Positions 12,330-24,202 of a stretch of 64,000 bases of DNA are shown here, piece by piece. Position 1 is the stretch's first letter; the number at the start of each line of letters is the position of its first letter. The notes beneath the pieces were generated by a model. It had not been told where the DNA came from. It made no database searches and saw nothing but the letters and a program-made list of their open reading frames with translations. Where the stretch lies: NCBI GenBank assembly GCA_035235625.1, contig CP141145.1, positions 19,966,563-20,030,562 of the forward strand, in the 5' to 3' direction. Both the position numbers and the translations under genes were made by a program. Origin of the DNA: Saururus chinensis (lineage: Eukaryota; Streptophyta; Magnoliopsida; Piperales; Saururaceae).

Positions 12330-12540
12330 TTACTCTTATACTTGCAGTCATACTTGTACCATCTTACTTAAATTCTTATGCTCACAGTCTTGCTAAAAAA
12401 CATATACTTATAGTCTTGCTCAGGAATGTCCACTTAGAGTCTTGCTCATAATCTTACATTTATAGTATTGCTCATAATTTTATGAACTTATTCAGAAACA
12501 TACATTACTTAAAAACTTATAAACTTACTTATACAGTCGT
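12330..12540. repeat. Short repeats (CTTGCTCATAATCTTACACT-like) in solo LTR
   Basis: Imperfect repeats built on CTTACAGTCTTGCTCA occur about every 25-30 bp. The same family occurs at 39,690-39,815, 13,540-13,870 and 40,440-40,720, always in the matching part of this LTR family. Confidence 0.6.
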
Positions 12541-12754
12541 ACACATATTATCAACTCATGAAATTTATTAATATTAATCATCTCTAGTGTTGAAATGGAA
12601 AGGAATATCACTAGGGCATCACCTTAACCTTTAGGGAGTAAGTAGATGCCATGGACTTTTTCAAAAGTAAGGCACACCTATACTCATGGGGCACATGATC
12701 GAATAAGTAAGAGTAGTTCCACAATACTACTTTCTTGAGTGTGCAAATGGCCAC

Positions 12755-12915
12755 ACTTGGGGGGGCCATACAGTGCCAACTAAGGGTCATACAATTCCTA
12801 CTATGAGAGGAAATCATACATGGCTACTCTTGGGGCAAATCTTAGAGTGCCACATATGGGTGGAAACAGACAATGTCATTTCTAGGCTGAAACATACAAC
12901 ACTATCAATAGAGAA
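12755..12915. repeat. Minisatellite in solo LTR (CATACAGTGCCAACTA family)
   Basis: About 35-45-bp units with the core GGGCAGAAATCATACAGTGC repeat here and in related LTRs at 14,080-14,225, 40,930-41,110 and 43,555-43,715. Unit number varies between copies. Confidence 0.6.
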
Positions 12916-13116
12916 TCAAACAACTTGGCATAAATACAGAACCATGACAATACTAATAAAACATATGATGTTTCTAACATAGCATCAAACGTCTGGGCTT
13001 AAATATAGTACCAAGTCAACATCCCAAAGGATAAACACTATGACAAGACATGAGAAATGCTCAACCAATAAATTATCAACTTGCTCAAATACGAACTTAC
13101 TCTGTCGAAACCCTAA

Positions 13117-16100
13117 GTGCAAGTCCCATAACAGTCTAGAGTCTAATCCAAATTAAAAGTCCAGTATACATAAATACCTTAATTCTCGTCTCACCCAATA
13201 CATCAAATTGTGGCACAAATGATACTCATAGTGAATCAAATATACCTGAGTCAAAGGGGAAACAATCCATCGTAGAAACGAGCATCCATCTCTAGGAGCT
13301 CTATGTCACAAACCAGTAAAAGCCTCTCGAATAAAGGGGCTATAAAATAGGTTAATGAGTATTTTCATACTCAGTAGGAAAATACCCAGTAGGGGAGTTC
13401 TAAACAGTGAACTCAGTAAGTCTATACATAGATGCGTTCATGCAACTCAAACATGAAGCAGACGACATATAACAATCATAAACATATGCATATAATTACG
13501 CATAACACATCATCAAACCAAACTTACACAAACACCCTTAATCAGGGTCTTACAAACTTACTCGTACAATCGTATGCTAACTCATACAACTTACACGTAC
13601 TTGTATGACCTTACTCGTACAATCTTACTCGTAAACATACGCTTACTATCTTGTTCATAATCATACTATTATAGTCTTGCTCATACTTATACTCTTACAG
13701 TCGTTCTCATACTCATACTCTTACATCCGTACTCATACTCATACTCCTACAGTAGTGCTTATACTCATAGTCTTACAGTCCTACTCATACTCATACTCTT
13801 ATACTCGTGCTCATACTCATACTCTTACAGTCATACTTATACTTATACTCGTACAGTCGTACACATACTATCGACCACTGAAGCTCATTATAACTAATAA
13901 ACTCCAGCGTCAAAATGGAAAAGAATGCCACTGGGGCATCACCTTAACCTCCGAGGAGTGAATAGACACTATGAACTTTTCTGAAGGCAAGGCACACCAA
14001 TGCTCATGGGGCACAAGATCAAACAAGTAAGAGCAGGTCCATGATACTACTTACCTGAGCGCGCAAACTTAAACACCCACACATAGGGGATCATACAATT
14101 TCCCACACTCTGGGGTCTTATAGTACTAATGCCACTATTGGGTAGAAATCATACAGTGTCACTCTTGGGCAGAATCATACAATGTCACTCTTTGACAGAA
14201 TCATACAATGCTCTCAATAAAGCATTAAATGTATGGGCTTAATTCAGCACACAAACCAAATCGAAAACATACATTTCTCTCAACAGAGCATCAGACGTCT
14301 AGTGTTCTATACAGGACACAGACAACATCCTGTAGGATAAACACCATGGAATGACATGAGAAATGCTTAGTTGACTCATCATCGGCTAGCTCAAACATGG
14401 AACTTAATCCGCCGAACCCTCAGGTCTCAAACTTACAATGCTATCATTAGTTTTGTTTATAACTTAAGTTTAAATTAAATAAATTATGCGGTACAATTAT
14501 GCCACACAAACTCACAGTGCTAGACTGATCAAACCTAAGCTGATCGCCCCATCCGAAACCCTAGTTTGTCAGGGCAGCAGACTTCACTTAACCCGTCCAA
14601 GTCACAACATAGTTCACTGTACACAAATCCTTACATATTCATACAGTCTCCGCCATCCACCTTACAACCAAAATATCTTACTCGGCATCATCAAATTGAG
14701 CTCCTCATAGCAAATCCCCGTTATCACCCTCTTACTTAATGCCTTACTTATTATGCTTACTTTTCACTTCATAATCTGTACATTATGCTTGTGCAATTAT
14801 GCACGTTCTTACTGTCTAATAAACCCCCTAAGGCTCCAAGCCTAAGTCCTCTTACTTACCGAACCCATGATATACGCTCCAAACCAAACCAATCCGCTCC
14901 ATTCCTCGCCTGTCACACTTACATCTGTTGTCTTCTGTCACACGCTTACACATCCAACTCCATACCAAACCCTCTGTATCATTCATCGCCCAAACTTCTT
15001 CCCACACACATAGTCCACATACGTAACTTACCAACATACTCGCTAGCAGTCACTAGCACATATATAATACACATACGTAGCATACCAACATATTCGCTAG
15101 CCATCACTAGAGCATACATATTCCACATACATAAAACATGCTTACAACTCACATACATATCATATGCATTTCAATGTGGCATAATTCATTCTCTTACATC
15201 ATTCAAATGGATCATGATTTAACATCCAAAGCATTGAAGCATACAATCCTAGCATGCTACTACACATTCAAAGCATGCTATCATTAAATTACAAGTTCAA
15301 AGCTCCCTTACCTCGTAATCATGATGTTTGATGGCGAGCACTTGACGGTGCGGCGTCGATAGTGGAGTTGGCAGCCAAAAGCATTGCCAAGTAGAGAGAG
15401 TTGTTGTCCCGAGGTTTTAGGAAGCACCAGAAGCAATCACAACCAAATGGGGTGTTAGAAGTTAATGCGGCAAAATCTGCAATCCATGGCTGCACACTAC
15501 GGGCATCCGGGAGAATGGTCGTGCCAACATAAGGGGCGGTGTGACTAGAAGTTGAGGGTGTACACACTAAAATTCGACCGGTGGTTGAAAAATACTCAAC
15601 CGGTCACAAGAAATCAAATCAGCAGTGGACAACACCCAACGACATCGATTTTGCATTTACAAGGACCCACATAAGGGCGGAAGGTGTGGGGCGACGCTCA
15701 AGGACGGAGGAGAGGTGGAGAACTCTGGTGGTCAAATCCAAACGATGGTGGAGCCATCTGACGGTTAACGGCACCAAAGCGGCACCTAAACCTAAACAAC
15801 ACTCGTGGCTACATGCACATGCGGCCAAAGGGAAGGGGAGAGGCCTCAACGGAGGCGGCCCAAGGCTCGGAAGGGTCAGTATGGCCATGCCCAAGTGTGG
15901 TGACTAACAAGATGGCCTTTGCCGTTGTTGTTCTGAGGTAGGCTGACTAGAGGCCAATCAATGTCGACGGGGTAGGATGGTGGCACTTTGAATAGCGCGA
16001 TCAAACACATAACCGACAAAGGGGGAGTTTAGCTCATTTCGGACAAAGAGAGGCAATACTGTGCTAGGGTGGCGACCCAGCCCTCTCAAACTAAAACCGG

Positions 16101-17297
16101 CTGGAGAGAGGTGATGCAAAGGTCGTCCGGTGTCCAAAGGTACTATGATGGCCCAAAATGGCGAACAACCCTAGGGAAAATAGGGAGACGCAGGGGTTAC
16201 AAGCGGCTTTGGCCAGGTTTGCCATGTCCCTGATGACCAATCAAATCTAGGTATGATAGAGAGCGAAGGCTTCCAGTGGCAGTAGCCCTCTTGTGGCCCA
16301 ACACAGGGCAAAAGCTCGGTTTTTGTGGACGAGCACATCAATCGGGAAAGCGATAGACCTAATTCCAACAGAACGGATGGGACAAAGGCTGAACTGGGCT
16401 GGGTGGAAGCATCCACCATCGTTGCCAGGCTAGAGAGAAGCAGAACAAACGTTTGGTCACTCAAGTTCAGCATTCAACTGGAAGCGGCAGTCGTGACGTC
16501 CAAAATGGTTAGAGACTAAAGAAAATAGGGGATCGGAAGGGAAGGATCTGGCCGGAGGAAAGAGCAAGGGTGGAGGAGAAATTGGGCCTGAAGGGTAGCC
16601 CATCGCCGTCGCCGAACCAAAGAGGTCTTGATTGAGTCTAGTCAGGCCGTCCAACGGTGGCCGAAGGCGGCTGGTGAGCTCGACTGAAGGGGGCGAAAAA
16701 AAATAGGGGCATAGGGGAGAAAGATGAGTGGGGAGGTGGAGGAAAGGCCCATGGACCGGGAGTGGTGGCCTCCCACCATCATCGGCTTGGCGGAGCCACG
16801 GCCGGCTGGCCGGCCCTTGTCGGACCACGCAGCGGCGACCAAAACTCAAAATAGAGTGAAGGGGGAGAAGGCTAACCGGGGAAACGGAACACGGGGGGCC
16901 CGGAGGAGCTGGCTGGGGGCCGACCTTGCGGTCACTGGCCCACAGCTGGCCGAACGGAGGTCGGGCACCACTGGCAGTGCCAGATTCAGCCTCACACAGA
17001 AAGAAGGGTGGAAGAGAGAGAGGCCGAGTTGTTTCCCATTCGTTCCAGAACACGCCCGTGCCCACACCCAATTTCATTTTATATTTTTTTTCTTCTCTCT
17101 TATCTCTATGCTTTCATTTTGCTTTCCTTTCTTCGTGTCGCAAACGCGCGTTGAGGTCCGAGGCTTGCCATTGAACCCCACACCCGACTCTTCGGGTACA
17201 AATACTGAAGCCAAATACACCGAAGCGTCACCTTTTTCTACGAAAAATGATCATAAAAATAGAAAAAAAAAATAAAAAAAAATCAGGGACATTACAC
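13117..17297 (+). mobile_element. Nested LTR of the same long-LTR family (start missing), inside the unit-1 solo LTR
   Basis: From about 13,117 the sequence returns to a position roughly 250 bp inside the LTR family (compare 40,060 onward) and runs to GGGACATTACA at 17,297, after which the host LTR resumes. The first ~250 bp of the nested LTR and about 220 bp of adjoining host LTR (present in unit 2 at about 43,930-44,150) are missing, so the left target duplication cannot be seen. The 15,300-17,100 part is GC-rich and gives long but unconvincing open frames on both strands. Confidence 0.6.
13540..13870. repeat. Tandem short repeats (CATACTCATACTCTTACAGT)
   Basis: At least ten imperfect units of CTCATACTCATACTCTTACA-type sequence fill this stretch. 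Any open frame here is a low-complexity Ser/Tyr/Leu/Thr string, not a gene. Confidence 0.75.
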
Positions 17298-19713
17298 ATA
17301 CATTCTTTGCCATCCACCTTATGACCAAATCATTATACACGAAAATCATCAAAATAAACCCCTTTGAATTAACCCCACTTATCAACCTCTTACTTATGCC
17401 TTACTTATTATTCTTACTTTCCACTTCATAATATATATGTTATATTTGTACAATTATGTTGTGCACTCTTACCATCTGACAATCTCCTGTAAAGGGGCCA
17501 AGCCCTAAGTCCACTTACTTATTGAACCCCCAACATATACTCCAATCCAATCCACACTAATCCAATCTAACCATCACCCGTCAAACTTACATCCTCCGTC
17601 TCTGGACATACAGTTATAGATCCATATCAAGCTTCATATAAAACACTCTGTTATCACTCACCGTCCATCACACATACAACTACCCCACACACATCCAGAT
17701 ATCCATCACACATGCATATAACAATCATTCATATGTATGCCCATTATACATATGCATTACATGCACATAATTCAATACATATCTTACAAACATACCCACT
17801 AGCCATCACTAGCATACACATGGTCCACATACATCAAACATACTTTTAGCTTATATGTGTTTCATGAACATAATTAAACATACCATAATTCATTATCTTT
17901 CCCTCATCTATCATGCAACTGGATCATCATTTAACATCCAAAACATTAAAGCACATAATCTTAGCATGCTGCTAAACATTTAAAACATGTTATCATGAAA
18001 TTATGGGTTCAAAGTCCCCTACCTCTTAATCCATGTAAATTCGATGGCGAGCACACAACGGTGGCGGCCTTGGTGGCAGAGTTTGCACTAAAAGACATCA
18101 CCTAATTAAGAGAGTTGTTGTCATGAGGTTTAGGAAGTGACAAAAGTAATCACGACAAGACATGGTAACAGAATTTTGTGCCGCAAAATCCATGAACCAT
18201 GGTGGCGCACTAAGGGTAGTTGGGAAAAATGCTATGCCAAAAGAAATGGCAAGTGCGACCAAGAGGCTAACTGGAGGTCAGCTGGCAACTGAGAAGCACT
18301 CGGCTAGCTACATGACTTTGAAATTGGCCATGGACAACACCCAATAGTAATGATTTCGCATCATTGTTGACCAACAAATAGACATGAAGATATGGGTAGG
18401 TACTTGAGGAGAAAGGAGAGGTGGAGGAGGGCTTTGGTGGTAGAATCTAGTTGGTGGAGTAGCTAACCGATAGTTAGGCGACACAAAAATAGTGCCTAAG
18501 CCTAAAACTCACGCGGGGCCATATGCACATGTGGCAAAATGGCCACTCGACGGGGCGAGGGGCTAGACGGTGGCTGCCCAAGGCTCAGAAAGGCAAAGGA
18601 GACATTGCTAGGAGATGGCGGCTGGCGGAGGTAACAACGGTGCCACCCCTTGCCTGCAACGAAAGCAAATGGTGTGAAAGGATTGTGCGTCAAGAGGGTT
18701 CTACACAAATCGGGGCTTAGCAGGGTGAAGCATGACGGAATAAAGGCTAACGAGGCTAGTCCTCGTCGTGCGAATGGCGACTAGCCAATTCATTCCTCTC
18801 ACCGAAGGAAAAATGGGATGAGGGAGGCTGTGCAAATCAGATGTGAGCGAGAGGAGGGAGCAACTGGTTGGTGGTGACTGCTCGGGCAGTCCTCAAACTG
18901 GGTGCCAGCCCGATGGAAGTTGGTCGGCCGGGATTGGCCGACAACGGAGTCTACAAAAGCACACACAGGAAATGAAAAAAACAACATTTGAGCAGAACCA
19001 ATTACTTGAAAATGGATGACGGGGTCGAAGCTTGGCTAGAAGGAATGACCGACTACTGCTGACAGGCTGTGACGAACCAAATGAAAATGGTTTGGAGTCC
19101 GGTCGATAGTGATTCAACTGCTAAAAACTAGCTGAAACAATGAAACACAGGGGATAAAACTGGCAGATCTAGTAGGATCAAGGGAAGGGTGGCAGCGGCC
19201 CTAGCCGGCACCATTGGACTCGTGGCGGCAAGGCAAAGCAGATTCCAATGAGAGGTGGCGCTGGAGGGGACCAGAACTCTACCGGTCTCCTATCGTTGCT
19301 TCAGGATGTTCCAGAAAAAAAGAAGCGGATGTGGCTCTTTGAGCCACAATCCATGATTAACACCATTTTTTCCTTTTATATCTCCATCATGCGCCAACCT
19401 CCTATTTAAATGCCAAGACCGCCTTCTTATGAGCCCAACTCCATCAAACTCGTCGAAGCTCGCCTTTTGTGTACCAAGGCCTCCTTTCATGCAACGGAGC
19501 CCGCTTTACATGCCAAGGACCCTTATTACATGCTAAATCTTCTTCTTTTTTCATTTTTCGCGCCAACAACACTTAAGGTGTGTTGAGCCCCGTGACCCCC
19601 AACCGGGTCTCAACCTGACTCAAATTGTACAAATACTGAGTAAAAATAAGAAAATTAAACATGACATAGCATCAAAAAATGAGCAGAAAATTAGAAAAAT
19701 CAAGGTCATTACA

Positions 19714-21435
19714 GTTGTCAGTTTCCAATGCTACATGCCACTCTACATTTGGTGGCTCATATTAGATTCATTGAATAGTGGTGTATCTAAATATCTCCAT
19801 TCAATGGATCCTCTGTATCACATATTTGATCGAGAATTTCCAAGTTATACAACATCCCATGATATAGAGCATAATGCTACCCACAGAAAAATAGTCATTT
19901 TCTGCCACTTTTAGGGGCGTTTGTCATTAATAAAAAAAGATTAATAAATTTATTTTGACTGAAAAGATATCTAAAGGAAACAATTATAACAAGCAAATAA
20001 GTAATGGAAGGTCCTTCTAAAACCCAAGTTGTGACAGAAAGTATGTATACAACCGACATAATTTTTTTGACATGGATAGACAAAACATACTTTTGGGATA
20101 CGTAAAACTTGTTTGGCCGAGAATTGTCTTATAGAGCCACCAACACATTAAAATAGGATAAGACCTCTTATGATGATCAAATGGGTCACTGATTTCAAAT
20201 AGGATATAATTGTATTAATTCACCTATTTGAGTATAAAATTTAAAATATGGTGCTCTTTGTTTGGAGTAAGATAATTTTTATTCTGCACAACTGCTTATT
20301 TGGTACTCTCAAATTGTCACATCCACGTTTTAAAAACTTCAGCTTAAGATGCAACTGAAAAGTTTTCTAAAATCATTCACAATCACCCATCTAAAGGTTG
20401 GTTATGATGTGATAATTGTCATTGATCTTACAATTTCAAAATCATATAACATCATATAGAGAAAATTTTCAGGAGCCAACTCTATGATAATTAAGTATTT
20501 TACACTACGCAAGCATTTCAATTAATATATCAGCACGAAATACAAAATATTTTTGGGAGCCAAGTAGGGAGCATTGAGGAAAATCAAGTAACGACCTGAG
20601 GAAATGCAAGCTTATATACATGATCTCCAGATGACATTGACTTTCGTTGATATAAAGCTATCTCAAGTGCAAGTTCTACTAATAGTAAAGAGAAATTATT
20701 TACTTCCAATTGAAAGGGACAAATTGGGATTCGGTTAGGAAAATTCAAAGAAAAATCGACAAAATTTCAACCAAGGGGGCTGCAGGAATGGCTGCAACTA
20801 AACTATTAATTGACCAAAACTAAGCTATTAATTGAACTATGATCCTAAAAACCTGCCAAAAGTGGCATAAAAAAAACATGGCCGAAATAAAAACAGGGAT
20901 AAATTTGGGGCTGAATAATTTAGTTAAAATTTTCCCTTAAAATCTTTTTTTGTATTTTTTGGAAAATTTAGACAAAATTCGACCAACTTTGTTACTATGC
21001 TCAAACTACTGTACAAGAGTAACTCCCACTTTACGAGGACATAATATCTCGCTGGCAAGGCCGACAAAAATGGTAGGGTGAGAAGAAAATTGGTGCTCAA
21101 TGCATGAATGAGGCCCATCGCAATGGGGCCTACGGAAGCTTCTCCTCTAAAGGGTGAAAGAAAAACGAAAAAAAGAGTTACCAGAACTATGAAAGCCAAG
21201 ATAGAAAACTTTGGAAGAGTTTTTCATGCTCTTCACTGAAAATGAGTCTAGCATAAGCAATTTATAGGAAACCTTGATAATTTTTATGGATGATGCACAA
21301 GTTAGTGCATGTTGATGCTAACGTATACTAGTGTATGCATGGTTAATCTCGCAGATGAAAGACTCCTATTTGTAACTTGCATTAGGCTATTTTTATAGAT
21401 AATAGGAGAAATAGTGCCGGTCTAACTTCTCATAT
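19714..21435. other. Unassigned conserved segment, unit 1 (pairs with 46,588-48,360)
   Basis: About 1.7 kb just after the solo LTR, roughly 92-94% like the unit-2 segment by eye over sampled stretches. No long frame is conserved between the two. A GTCACATCC word near 20,327 resembles an LTR start but no matching end was found. The last 200 bases (GAAAATGAGTCTAGCATAA onward) resemble 24,110-24,310, a small dispersed repeat. Confidence 0.4.
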
Positions 21436-21443
21436 ATCGGGAC

Positions 21444-22186
21444 CATGGAAGGCCGTATCAACCGATAAGAGTTCATATCGGTCGATACATACCCGTATCG
21501 ATCTATATGTACCTATATTGGTTGATACCGATACGGTACGGGAGGCGGTACGCCCCCCACACGTATCTTCGATACATGCTAGCTGTATCGGTAGTACCAT
21601 ATCGATATAGTCGTATGTATCGATACTCAAAATAATTTTTTTTTAAAAATCTTAAAAACAAAAACATAATTCCAATTCAACCTCTTCTAATGACTATGTT
21701 TTTATTATATTAAAAATATTTTTTAAAAAATTATATGAGATCAATATAGGTGGGCCTATAGAGTTTATATAATTTTTTTTAAAATATAGTGCTCCACTAT
21801 TATGCATTTACTTAAACATCTACCGTATGAGTTTCTCAATAATATTCATATGACTCATATTAAATATCTTATTTTATTTTAAAATAAATTAATTTTAGAG
21901 CACTTAATATGGGGTGGAGGGAATAATAGTTTGTAGAGGATAGAGGGAGTAAAGTGTATGGTTCTAAAATGAAATAATTTTAGAGCACTTGTATCTCTTG
22001 ATACGACCTTCTGTTGTATTATCATGCTCTAAATGAAGTATTATAATGATATATTATTATTTATAATATTTTTTTATGTATATCAAAGGGTTTACGACCG
22101 TTTTGGCGTGTACCAAGTGTATCATCAGTGCGTCCCCGTATCCATGATCATCGATACTGTCATCCATATCGATATTGCCTTCCATG
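21444..22186. mobile_element. Non-autonomous hAT-type element, 743 bp, 8-bp target duplication
   Basis: Perfect 10-bp terminal inverted repeats CATGGAAGGC...GCCTTCCATG are flanked by identical 8-bp ATCGGGAC (21,436-21,443 and 22,187-22,194). The homologous place in unit 2 (about 48,347-48,362) has a single ATCGGGAG and no element, so it inserted in unit 1 after the duplication, barring precise loss from unit 2. The ends are packed with GTATCGAT/ATATCGGT-type motifs in both orientations. There is no transposase. The 8-bp duplication and CA...TG ends fit the hAT superfamily. Confidence 0.8.
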
Positions 22187-22254
22187 ATCGGGACAGACTG
22201 ACCAGGAAAAGCATTCGACTTGGTTTTAAAGTATTGGATTCATTAGTGCACAAG

Positions 22255-22472
22255 TCCGGGGGCAGAGCCATGTACAAGGTTGGGGGGCGGTTGCCCCCCC
22301 CCCCACCCCCAACATTTATAATTTTTTTATATTACCTATATAGTATAATAGTTATGCCTCATCTAAAAATTTTTTTTGCCCCTCCCCATTCAGCTGTGCT
22401 CTCTTTGTAATGTGCTATACGCCCTCTATGTTCAAACTTGCCCCTCCTCATCTGAACTCTTGGCTCTGCTCC
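22255..22472. mobile_element. hAT-type MITE, 218 bp, 8-bp target duplication
   Basis: Termini GGGGGCAGAGCCA and TGGCTCTGCTCC form an imperfect inverted repeat of the common plant hAT MITE type (GGGGCGGAGCCA). TGCACAAG is repeated on both sides (22,247-22,254 and 22,473-22,480). Unit 2 has one TGCACAAG at the same place (about 48,407-48,414) and no element. It contains a long G/C run (CCCCCCCCCCCCACCCCC region near 22,297-22,311) and no gene. Confidence 0.8.
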
Positions 22473-22480
22473 TGCACAAG

Positions 22481-23177
22481 CCAATACAAAACAAAAGAGA
22501 GAGGGCACACGTAATTTGTGTGTCAGTAACTGATAAACTTCTCGTCATGCATGTTTTATTGTAAAGAAAGAAATCTTTAAAAAAGGATCATGACATGGGT
22601 TGTTCAAGCGTGAGTTGTTATTAGTGACTACATCTTGTCCATCAACTAATGGTCATGAGTTGTTATGAGTCATCTTGTCCATCTTTCAAAATTGAAAGCA
22701 GATTGATAGGGGGCATAATCGGTGGTGGAATCGAAGCTAGAGGTGGTTGAAATAAAAAACAGTGACTTGATGAATTTTAAAGGGAAAAAATGAGAAAAAA
22801 GAGCATTTTAGATATCTCATTTGTTGAGGTTTACATATGCATAGGGTCATTTTGTATATTACTTGAAAGTTGGAGACATTTTATATAATACGGTGTATTA
22901 TATGGCCATTTTGTTTAATTTCTCATGTTTAGTAGACTAGAGTTGTATATTATGTTTAGTCAAAGTTCAGTAGTACCTAGTACATTTGTAAAATTAAGTT
23001 TTTAGTATTTACAATTATACCAAGTGGGTAAGGGAAATCATTTTTCATACCAGTTCAAGTTACAAAGTGATTGAGTAAAATTATATGTTTGCTTAAACAA
23101 TGGTTAATTTCACCTACCCTATTTAATAATCTAGTAGTACAGTTTGGGTAGAGAGGATTGAAGGTGCACCAAACATG
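22481..23177. other. TPS-upstream spacer, with a fragment of the spacer repeat
   Basis: 22,920-23,165 matches the spacer-repeat landmarks (AGTAGACTAGAGTTGTATAT, ATATGTTTGCTTA, GTAGTACAGTTTGGGT). About 395 bp here (22,705-23,100) are absent from unit 2, where GAAAGCA joins directly to ATGGTTAATTTTACC. No coding region seen. Confidence 0.45.
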
Positions 23178-23184
23178 GACCAAA

Positions 23185-23329
23185 GAAAAATGCTTTAGTG
23201 ATGTTGAGAAATCAACATGAAAAAGTTACTTCATCATCTCAAAACCGGGGTCCCACTCATCAACGGTTTTAGAAAGATGAAGTAGCTTTTTGACGTTGAT
23301 TTCTCAACGTCATAATAGCATTATTCAAT
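23185..23329. mobile_element. Fold-back MITE, ~145 bp
   Basis: The left part (ATGCTTTAGTGATGTTGAG, then AAATCAAC and TTACTTCATC) is repeated in inverse orientation at the right, giving inverted repeats of about 50 bp around a short loop. GACCAAA flanks both sides (23,178-23,184 and 23,330-23,336). Unit 2 has a single GACCAAAACTAAG (about 48,758) and no insertion. The superfamily cannot be fixed because the target duplication is 7 or 8 bp depending on how the edge is drawn. Confidence 0.7.
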
Positions 23330-23336
23330 GACCAAA

Positions 23337-24202
23337 ACTAAGAACTGCATGCCGATTATGTGCTCCCAACTTCTTCTAATGATCCAGCTTTTAGGCACTA
23401 TGACATGAGCTAGCTTCACTACATCTTCGTCCTTCTTGCATGCTTTCACCTTCTGTAGAAGACCTTTCTTGGTGATCTTCTCTTGCCCCTCCCTAAATAC
23501 ACTATATAGAAGCAAATCCTTTTTTAGTGTAGGCAGCACATAAGGGATAGGGGGCATACTATATTGAATGTCATTGGTAGCATCTTCATGGAGTAACTCT
23601 GGGTTACCAGAAAGAAAGAATTGTCTTTATGCCTATGAATCAAATGTTTTAAAGCTTGTGTTGGGAATATTGTCCTCCCAATGTCCAGTTGGAGGAACTT
23701 CCCAAAGAAGCTCTATTCAGATTGTTTTTTCTTATTCTCGTTCATCTCATGGTGTTCTTGTACCACCAACATGAAATGATATGCTGACTTGACTTGAAGC
23801 TTCATAGAAGACCAAATGGTTTGCTTTCCCTTTGCCATGTCACCTTTGCACATTACAAAAGGCATGTTAAAAAATTATATCATATTTCGATGTTCTTAAT
23901 GTGGTTTAGTAGCCTGCGGCCGAACTTGATCCATTCTAGTATTGAAAATTTTGGAGTTTTCTATTCATACCTTCTTCAATATAATTGTCTGTTCTCGAAT
24001 TGACATAAGGACTTCGCTCGCTTTGCATAGATGTGACGTAGAACTCCAGGTGTACTTCGCTCGCTTTGCATGAGAAGGTCTGTTGTAGTTGACGAATGCT
24101 AGTAGGGGACGAAGTATACAAGTGGAAGAGTTTTCCATGCTTCCCTCTAACAATGAGCCCAACATAAGGAACCCATGACATTAACGGTACGCATGTTGGC
24201 AC
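23337..24202 (-). pseudogene. Unrecognised minus-strand coding-like fragment, unit 1
   Basis: The minus strand carries a readable stretch of 78 residues (23,321-23,557; words LPTLKKDLLLYSVFREGQE, KKDEDVVKLAHVIVPKSW), whose last few codons lie in the adjacent MITE, and another of 88 residues (23,936-24,202; VPYVGLIVRGKHGKLFH, YNRPSHAK in an overlapping frame). Both have close partners in unit 2 (48,780-49,430) with mostly conserved residues but indels. I do not recognise the family. Unit 1 has about 305 bp between the two stretches (about 23,600-23,905) that unit 2 lacks. The mixture of conserved residues and frame breaks suggests an old gene fragment, but coding origin is unproven. Confidence 0.3.

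Larger units (their letters stand above)
11641..19713 (+). mobile_element. Old, very long solo LTR (Gypsy-type fossil), unit 1, interrupted by a nested LTR
   Basis: Starts TGTCACACCG (11,641) and ends GGTCATTACA (19,713), flanked by GTAGT and GTTGT, a probable 5-bp target duplication with one change. Without the nested segment (13,117-17,297) it is about 3.9 kb. The same LTR lies at the same place in unit 2 (39,210-46,587), so it predates the duplication. No internal gag-pol sequence lies within it, so it looks like a solo LTR. It carries CT/CA-rich short repeats and a GC-rich 3' third (18,030-19,560). Confidence 0.7.

Noticed and set aside
16457-17077. 206-codon minus-strand frame (and overlapping plus-strand frame of 183 codons)
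   Set aside because: Lies in the GC-rich 3' part of a long LTR; frames are open on both strands, no domain recognised, not conserved in sister LTRs.
20327-20345. GTCACATCCACG word resembling an LTR start
   Set aside because: No matching LTR end, target duplication or primer site was found; it is shared by both units without an insertion signature.
20924-21199. 91-codon minus-strand frame with a hydrophobic start
   Set aside because: The unit-2 counterpart (47,831-48,204) is split into different frames, so coding conservation is not supported.
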